The notes under the pieces were generated by a model that saw only the letters and a program-made list of their open reading frames with translations, searched no databases and was not told the DNA's origin. A stretch of DNA of 64,000 nucleotides from Halostella salina (GTDB lineage Archaea > Halobacteriota > Halobacteria > Halobacteriales > Natronoarchaeaceae). The DNA lies in assembly GCF_003675855.1 (NCBI RefSeq), contig NZ_RCIH01000001.1, forward strand, positions 372,001 to 436,000, given 5' to 3'. This document shows positions 59,728 to 64,000 of this stretch, piece by piece. Every line of letters starts with the position of its first letter. Position 1 is the stretch's first letter. The translations under genes and the position numbers were made by a program.

Positions 59728-60579
59728 ATGGTCGACTTCCAGTCACGCGACACGCGGCGAGGGTTGGACGAGGACGAGGAGGACGAACCGGACGAGGAAG
59801 CCGAGTCGGAGGTCGACGACGGAGCCGAACCGGACTCCGACGGAGCGACCGAACCGGGCGAGGAGACCGTCCCCGACGCGTCGGAGGGCGACCCGGACCC
59901 CGAACCTGCCGACGCTGCGGCCGGGACGGTCCCGGAGGCGGACGGGAGCGACGCCGAGGGCGCTCCCCACGGCCGGGACGACGACTCGGGCGGGCACGAC
60001 CCCGGCGGCACCGGCGACCACGACCGAGACGACGGCGGCCACGATGCCAACGACCACGGCCACGGCGACCACGCTCACGCCGACCACCATCACCACGACG
60101 TGGACACGCTGGGGGTCGCGGTCGTCACCGTCTCCTCGTCGCGGACGCTGTCGGACGACCCGGCGGGCGACACGATCACGGAGACGATGGAAGCCGCCGA
60201 CGACGAGGTGGTCACCCGCGAACTGATCCCCGACGACTACGACCGGATCGAGGGGACGCTCTCCAACCTCGTCGGGCGCGAGGACGTGGATATCGTCGTC
60301 ACCACCGGCGGCACCGGCGTGACGCCCGACGACGTGACGATCGAGGCGGCAAAGCGCCTGTTCGACAAGGAACTGCCCGGCTTCGGCGAGCTGTTCCGGC
60401 TGCTCTCCTACGACGAGATCGGGACGAAGGTCGTCGCCACGCGGGCGACGGCCGGGATCGTCGACGGCGTCCCCGTGTTCTGTCTCCCCGGGAGTGAGAA
60501 TGCCGCCCTGCTGGGCGCGGAGACGATCATCTCCGAGGAGGCGGCCCACATCGCGGGGCTGGCGAACCGCGACGAGTAG
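59728..60579 (+). CDS. MoaB/MogA-like molybdopterin protein with acidic His-rich N-terminal arm
   Basis: 283 residues. The core (about 125-283) is a MoaB/MogA domain: TLGVAVVTVSSSRTLSDDPAGD, DIVVTTGGTGVTPDDVT and LPGFGELFRLLSYDEIGTK. It would adenylylate molybdopterin for molybdenum or tungsten cofactor synthesis. The first 125 residues are a low-complexity acidic arm ending in a His-rich run (HDANDHGHGDHAHADHHHHD), with about 15 His in 35 residues, which should bind divalent metal ions. Such an arm is not part of standard MoaB. It is transcribed divergently from the dehydrogenase gene with about 90 bp between starts. Confidence 0.9.
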   Translation: MVDFQSRDTRRGLDEDEEDEPDEEAESEVDDGAEPDSDGATEPGEETVPDASEGDPDPEPADAAAGTVPEADGSDAEGAPHGRDDDSGGHDPGGTGDHDRDDGGHDANDHGHGDHAHADHHHHDVDTLGVAVVTVSSSRTLSDDPAGDTITETMEAADDEVVTRELIPDDYDRIEGTLSNLVGREDVDIVVTTGGTGVTPDDVTIEAAKRLFDKELPGFGELFRLLSYDEIGTKVVATRATAGIVDGVPVFCLPGSENAALLGAETIISEEAAHIAGLANRDE

Positions 60580-60580
60580 C

Positions 60581-60596
60581 GTAACGGAATCGTTAC
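60581..60596. promoter_or_regulatory. Inverted repeat between moaB-like gene and riboflavin synthase gene
   Basis: GTAACG GAAT CGTTAC: a perfect 6-bp inverted repeat directly after the stop of the MoaB-like gene and about 55 bp before the riboflavin synthase ATG. It could be an operator for the riboflavin gene (archaeal riboflavin genes are often controlled by RbkR-type regulators) or a transcript 3' structure of the upstream gene. Confidence 0.45.
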
Positions 60597-60649
60597 GAAA
60601 AACGGATTTGAAAAGCGTTATCGGAGCCGGAGCCGTCGGTCCAGCCGCG

Positions 60650-61240
60650 ATGTACACCGGTGTCGTCGAGACGACTGGCGAACTGCGTGCGAAGGAACTG
60701 CGGGACGGCGGCTGTCGGCTCCGGATCGGGACCGACACCTCCTCGGTGGCCCCGGACGACAGCGTCGGGATTCAGGGCGTCTGTCTCACCGCCGAGCGCG
60801 TCGGCGACGGCTGGTTCGAGGCCTTCTGCTCGCCGGAAACCGTCGAGCGGACGTACCTCGCGGCCCTCGACCCGGGCGCGCCCGTCAACGTCGAGACGCC
60901 CGTGTCCCCCGGGGGGACGCTCGACGGCCACGTCGTCAAGGGAACCGTCGACACCGTGACCGAGGTCACGGCCGTCGAACCGGACGGCGACGGCTGGCGC
61001 TACGAGTTCGCCGTCCCGGAGGGGTACGGCAGGTTCCTCGTGGAGAAGGGGTCGGTGGCGGTAGACGGGATCAGCCTCACGGTCGCAGCGGTCGGTGATG
61101 GGACGTTCGAGGCTGCGGTGATCCCTGCGACCCGGGAGATAACGACGCTCTCGGAGAAAGCCGTCGGCGACCCGGTCCACTTCGAGGCGGACCTGCTGGC
61201 GAAGTACGCCCAGCAAGGGCAGACGGCGGGGACGACGTGA
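60650..61240 (+). CDS. Riboflavin synthase (lumazine-binding, alpha-subunit type)
   Basis: 196 residues with two lumazine-binding beta-barrel repeats. The first starts MYTGVVETTGELRAKEL (bacterial-type MFTGIVE) with GIQGVCLTAE. The second has DGHVVKGTVDTVTEV and VAVDGISLTVAAVGDGTFEAAVIPAT. The dismutation of two lumazines to riboflavin is done by trimers of this protein, unlike the RibC-type enzyme of methanogens. The normal C-terminus is kept (DPVHFEADLLAKYAQQ). It is convergent with the cupin gene (10 bp between stops) and has the inverted repeat at 60581 upstream. Confidence 0.93.
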   Translation: MYTGVVETTGELRAKELRDGGCRLRIGTDTSSVAPDDSVGIQGVCLTAERVGDGWFEAFCSPETVERTYLAALDPGAPVNVETPVSPGGTLDGHVVKGTVDTVTEVTAVEPDGDGWRYEFAVPEGYGRFLVEKGSVAVDGISLTVAAVGDGTFEAAVIPATREITTLSEKAVGDPVHFEADLLAKYAQQGQTAGTT

Positions 61241-61250
61241 CTGTGCTCCC

Positions 61251-61571
61251 CTATCTGGGCATCGGACAGAGGCTCGCGGTCAGCACCGCGACCCCGTCCT
61301 CGGCGTCGTTGCGCGCGCCGTGGGCGACGCCGCGCTCGTGGAGGACGACACCGGGTGCGGCGACCTCCTCCTCCGTCCCGTCCTGCAGGACGGTGACCGT
61401 CCCCTCGACGACGTGGAACACGTTCGTCGAGTCGGCGTGTTCGTGCGGATCCAGTTTCGCGCCGGGACCGAGCGCGAACGCCTTGACGAGCACGTCGTCC
61501 TGCACGACGACCTCCGCATCGACGACTTCGCCGCGCTCGGGGTCCAGATCGGGATAGCGGTCGAGCGACAT
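61251..61571 (-). CDS. Cupin-domain protein
   Basis: 106 residues, a single conserved beta-barrel cupin. The metal-binding motif 1 is GPGAKLDPHEHADSTNVFHVVEG (His-x-His..Glu pattern), and motif 2 is GVVLHERGVAHGARN. The family covers many small-molecule binding and dioxygenase functions, so no substrate is proposed. It has an ATG start at 61571 and is convergent with the riboflavin synthase gene. Confidence 0.85.
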   Translation of the reverse strand: MSLDRYPDLDPERGEVVDAEVVVQDDVLVKAFALGPGAKLDPHEHADSTNVFHVVEGTVTVLQDGTEEEVAAPGVVLHERGVAHGARNDAEDGVAVLTASLCPMPR

Positions 61572-61947
61572 GAGGCGTGATACGCCGTCGCGTAGGATAG
61601 TCGTGTCGGCGCGCTACACCCGAACCGTCACCTCACTCGTCGTCCCGTCGACGGTTGCGTTCCCGACGAACGCCGCCTCCCGACCTACGGCCCGAGCTAG
61701 TCGACTGTGACCCGGTGGGACGGGTTACGAGATGCAGTGATCCGAATCACATAAAATTCAGTATGTGGAGTTCGACTCGACCAGGTCCTCGATTTTACGG
61801 GTTATAAAATATCTACACGGTGTTTCAAATCACCCACCCGACCTAACATCCGTTCGAGTATGGCTTTTGAACTCGGATAAAACGGGTTAATTCCGACTAA
61901 CTACGTCTTGGCTTTAATATATCCACGCCCCATGTTCCGGGTGAAGC
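61572..61947. other. Spacer with a degenerate minus-strand coding remnant and an A+T-rich promoter
   Basis: No intact gene. Bases about 61614-61725 hold an open, start-less minus-strand frame (see separate entry). From about 61741 to 61935 the DNA turns A+T-rich, with ttataaaatatct and tttaatatatcc words; the last (61913-61923) is the likely TATA box for the gene at 61948. Confidence 0.6.
61614..61725 (-). pseudogene. Possible 3' remnant of a protein gene
   Basis: On the minus strand a frame ending in TAG (61614-61616) reads ...GREAAFVGNATVDGTTSEVT then VRV, typical of a secreted beta-strand end. Going upstream it meets an in-frame TAA after about 35 codons and has no usable start codon. It may be the tail of a decayed gene or chance. 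No homologue recognised. Confidence 0.3.
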
Positions 61948-62904
61948 ATGGTCGACTCCAATCCCACTCGGCGAACGATGCTGAAGGCGATCGGTGGTAC
62001 CGCAGCGCTCGCAGCCGTCCCCGCGAGCGTGCAGGCGAGCGATTCCGAATGGACGGTTGCCGAGACGCCGACCGCGTCCACCCTGCACGGCGTCCAGACC
62101 ACGACGAACGGGTACTACGCCGTCGGCGGCGGTGGAGTCGTCCTGCGGCGCGGTGCCGATGGCTGGCGGAAGGTCATCGACGGCGGCCCCACGGGCAACG
62201 GCAACAGCCTCTTCGGTTCCGACGTGACCGACTACGGCTCCCGGCTCTGGTTCGTCGGCGCGAGCGGCGCGATCGGCGAGTACAACGTCAACGCGGGCAA
62301 CCTGCAGGACCACTCCGCGCCCAACGACAACACGAACAACTACAACGACGTGGCCGTCACCGGCGAGGGCGGCGAGGCGAACGTGTACGTCGCGGGCGAC
62401 TCCGGGAAGATCTACTACAGCTTCGAGAACGGCGAGAGCCAGACCTGGGAGTACGTCACGCCGGGCAGCGGGTCGGCGATCCAGGCGATCGACTTCCACG
62501 GGCCGCGCTCCGGGCACGCGGTCGACACGAACGGGCGCGTGTTCGAGACGACCGACGGCGTCACGTGGGAGGCGATCGGCCTGCAGGACGCCAACGTGAA
62601 CTTCTACGGGGTCGACAGCGACGGCGTCGACGACGTGTGGGTCTCCGGCGGCGGCGGCATGGTGTTCCACTACGACGGCGCGCAGTGGACCGCGACCGAC
62701 ACCGGCGACGCCGGACTCCAGGACGTCGAGGTCGCGGCCGACGACGCCGACGGCTACACCATCGGCGGCGGCGGGAAGGTGTACGACTACGACGGCGAGG
62801 ACTGGGTCGCGGTCGACACGCCGTCCGGGTCGAACCTGAAAGCCGCCCTCGACAGCCGGACCGACATCGCGGTCGGTGCCGGCGGGACGGTCCTCGAACG
62901 GTAA
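61948..62904 (+). CDS. Tat-exported beta-propeller protein (YCF48/photosystem-II-stability-like repeats)
   Basis: 318 residues. The N-terminus has the Tat motif PTRRTMLKAIGG (Arg8-Arg9) and an Ala-rich core, with likely cleavage after residue 30. The mature chain is six or seven repeats of a ~40-residue blade such as TLHGVQTTTNGYYAVGGGGVVLRR, AIQAIDFHGPRSGHAVDTNGRVFET and QDVEVAADDADGYTIGGGGKVYDYDG, the four-stranded pattern of YCF48/BNR-like propellers. The role is unknown; similar haloarchaeal secreted propellers are uncharacterised. A tttaatata TATA-like box lies about 27-35 bp before the ATG. Confidence 0.82.
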   Translation: MVDSNPTRRTMLKAIGGTAALAAVPASVQASDSEWTVAETPTASTLHGVQTTTNGYYAVGGGGVVLRRGADGWRKVIDGGPTGNGNSLFGSDVTDYGSRLWFVGASGAIGEYNVNAGNLQDHSAPNDNTNNYNDVAVTGEGGEANVYVAGDSGKIYYSFENGESQTWEYVTPGSGSAIQAIDFHGPRSGHAVDTNGRVFETTDGVTWEAIGLQDANVNFYGVDSDGVDDVWVSGGGGMVFHYDGAQWTATDTGDAGLQDVEVAADDADGYTIGGGGKVYDYDGEDWVAVDTPSGSNLKAALDSRTDIAVGAGGTVLER

Positions 62905-62955
62905 GCCGCCGGCCACGCCATCCCCGACACCCGCAGGTCCCGACCTGTCATCCCC

Positions 62956-63005
62956 GGCTCCCGGCCTCGTCCGCCGGATATCAGAGGCACCCGTCGCCGG
63001 GAGCC
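62956..63005. repeat. 10-bp inverted repeat downstream of the propeller gene
   Basis: GGCTCCCGGC (62956-62965) is the perfect complement of GCCGGGAGCC (62996-63005), with a 30-base loop. A smaller palindrome caggtcccgacctg lies just before it (about 62931-62948). Together they could end transcription of the propeller gene or form a small structured RNA; no conserved partner is known. Confidence 0.5.
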
Positions 63006-63065
63006 ACTCGTTCCTGCCCCGTTTTCGACGCGTCCAGTTCGCCGCGTAGCTACGCCTCTCGGCCG

Positions 63066-63079
63066 CGTGACGGGTCACG
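63066..63079. promoter_or_regulatory. Palindrome in the promoter region of the HalOD1 gene
   Basis: CGTGAC GG GTCACG, a 6-bp perfect inverted repeat with a two-base spacer, ending about 51 bp before the ATG at 63131. It could be an operator; the regulator is unknown. Confidence 0.4.
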
Positions 63080-63130
63080 GAATGGGGGAGTCCGAACAAC
63101 TATTTCCCGGCCCGTCCGGGGAGGGAGTAG

Positions 63131-63400
63131 ATGACGGAACTAGAGAGCGACATCGTTCGGCGGGAACTGGACCCCGAGCGGGAGAGCCCCGCGGCGGAGG
63201 TTGCGGAGATCGTAGCTGACCTGGAGGACAAGGACCAGACCGAACTGACGGCGATCTACGACTGCATCGACCACATGATTGACCACATCTTCTCGGAGCC
63301 TCCCGCCCCCGGGGCGCAGGTACAGGTCGAGTTCACCTATGAGGGGTACCGGGTCACCGTCGAGCAGGACGGCAGCGCCCAGTTCATCAGGGTGACGTAG
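63131..63400 (+). CDS. HalOD1-domain protein
   Basis: 89 residues. The C-terminal two thirds (ELTAIYDCIDHMIDHIFSEPPAPGAQVQVEFTYEGYRVTVEQDG in pieces, residues about 37-83) are the haloarchaeal HalOD1 output domain. It was first defined as an output module of bacterio-opsin-activator and response-regulator proteins and is also found alone, as here. The stand-alone forms have no known partner. The preceding 226-bp spacer contains two inverted repeats and no other gene. Confidence 0.85.
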   Translation: MTELESDIVRRELDPERESPAAEVAEIVADLEDKDQTELTAIYDCIDHMIDHIFSEPPAPGAQVQVEFTYEGYRVTVEQDGSAQFIRVT

Positions 63401-63412
63401 GTCGTCCGCCGC

Positions 63413-63736
63413 CTATGCGCCCGTCAGTTCCTCGGCGACGGCGTCGGGACCGAGTAGCTCGGGGTCCACCGCGAAATCGACCTGTCCGCTGGCGAACTCG
63501 GGGAGGGAGTCGCGGGAGTAGACGACGACCCGGAGGTCGTCGACGAGGTCCCGGGCGATCGGGACGGCGGTCGCCTGTCCCACGTCGGTGATCACGAACA
63601 GGTCGGCGTCGACGATACCGGCGTCCTCCAGCGCGGGGCGGGTCGCCACCCCGTCGATCCGGGTGACGCTGACGCCTTCGGCTTCGAGTGCGGGGACGAG
63701 GTCGTCGGCGTCGGAACCGGTGAAGATCGCGTTCAT
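63413..63736 (-). CDS. Small Rossmann-like protein next to guaA (DUF7126-like)
   Basis: 107 residues, alpha/beta: NAIFTGSDADDLVPALEAEGVSVTRIDGV, IVDADLFVITDVGQATAVPIARDL and VVVYSRDSLPEFASGQVDFAVDP. The alternation resembles TrkA-N domains but without the full GxGxxG dinucleotide loop. Haloarchaeal homologues sit beside the GMP synthase gene and have been called CTP synthetase by mistake; I recall them as DUF7126. It is transcribed in the same direction as guaA, 62 bp downstream of it. Confidence 0.72.
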   Translation of the reverse strand: MNAIFTGSDADDLVPALEAEGVSVTRIDGVATRPALEDAGIVDADLFVITDVGQATAVPIARDLVDDLRVVVYSRDSLPEFASGQVDFAVDPELLGPDAVAEELTGA

Positions 63737-63798
63737 GGGGTACGGGACGTGTTCAGGGGTTTTGTGTCTTCCTCGTTGCTTCGACGCTCGGTCGTCGG

Positions 63799-64000
63799 TT
63801 ACTCGTACTCGATGGTCGCCGGCGGCTTGTGGGTCACGTCGTAGACGACGCGGGCGACGTTCTCGTGGGAGCCGGTGATCCGCGACTGGATGCGCTGGAG
63901 GGTCTCCCAGTCGAGTTCCTGCGCGCGGGCGGTCATCCCGTCGCGGCTCTCGACGGAGCGCACCGAGACGACCCAGCCGTGGACGCGGTTGTCGCCCTTG
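63799..64000 (-). CDS. guaAb: GMP synthase, ATP-pyrophosphatase subunit (partial C-terminus)
   Basis: The last 66 residues of a gene that runs off the right edge, ending in TAA at 63799-63801. [20 protein letters not shown], the helix [21 protein letters not shown]-like stretch and the terminal [16 protein letters not shown] are the conserved dimerisation-domain end of GMP synthase. Archaea make the amidotransferase and synthetase parts from separate genes; this end belongs to the synthetase part, which converts XMP to GMP. Confidence 0.9.
   Translation of the reverse strand, partial: KGDNRVHGWVVSVRSVESRDGMTARAQELDWETLQRIQSRITGSHENVARVVYDVTHKPPATIEYE

Overview
The window is a gene-dense stretch of a halophilic archaeon (class Halobacteria). 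Evidence: very high G+C, acidic Asp/Glu-rich proteins, TATA-like boxes about 25-30 bp before many start codons (leaderless transcripts), GTG starts and TGATG overlaps, Tat-type secreted proteins, a PGF-type surface anchor, and haloarchaeal hallmark genes (fused AhbA-AhbB, HalOD1 protein, archaeal DnaG, siroheme and car genes). No rRNA, CRISPR array, insertion sequence or prophage was seen; the genus cannot be named from the sequence.

Layout. 0-9 kb: tail of a zinc-ribbon protein, a nucleotide-modification-type (Nmad3-like) protein, a GH3 beta-glucosidase with a ROK sugar kinase, tRNA-Gly(CCC) with an array of tail copies, nadE, an enoyl-CoA hydratase-like gene, tRNA-Thr(GGT) and an MscS channel. 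9-13 kb: a haem/sirohaem operon (fused ahbAB, precorrin-2 dehydrogenase, hemA), pterin dehydratase and a cold-shock protein. 13-20.7 kb: a catalytic cis-prenyltransferase facing a degenerate partner, a DUF92 membrane protein, GNAT, dnaG, a TIM-barrel protein and thiC with a palindromic operator. 20.8-28 kb: CARF-like regulator, RND pump, a divergent unknown gene, and valS preceded by a short Val/Ala-rich leader ORF. 28-31 kb: a more A+T-rich patch with membrane and Tat-exported proteins of unknown role. 31-43 kb: pdxS, thrB, flavoproteins, an FNT-channel/universal-stress fusion, and several small haloarchaeal proteins. 42-46 kb: PGF-anchored surface protein and a zinc-ribbon/disordered/membrane protein. 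45.8-53.2 kb: carB, an iron-box-controlled FecCD-type ABC transporter, a 47-residue zinc protein, carA and an Lrp regulator. 53-64 kb: PHP protein, lipid-kinase-like gene, IPP isomerase-like NUDIX, a heavily sequon-decorated surface protein, MoaB with a His-rich arm, riboflavin synthase, cupin, beta-propeller, HalOD1 protein and the end of guaA.

Most striking observations: (1) three unrelated minus-strand genes (tRNA-Gly, the second cis-prenyltransferase, carA) are each followed by tandem, diverged copies of their own last 10-36 bases, every copy folded into or followed by a hairpin; (2) the two cis-prenyltransferase genes look like a catalytic subunit that lacks the C-terminal RxG motif and a non-catalytic partner that ends in it, as in eukaryotic DHDDS/NgBR; (3) the separated carA and carB genes share a near-identical promoter motif, with an Lrp gene beside carA; (4) valS has a leaderless upstream mini-ORF; (5) the IPP isomerase homologue lacks the family's catalytic Cys.
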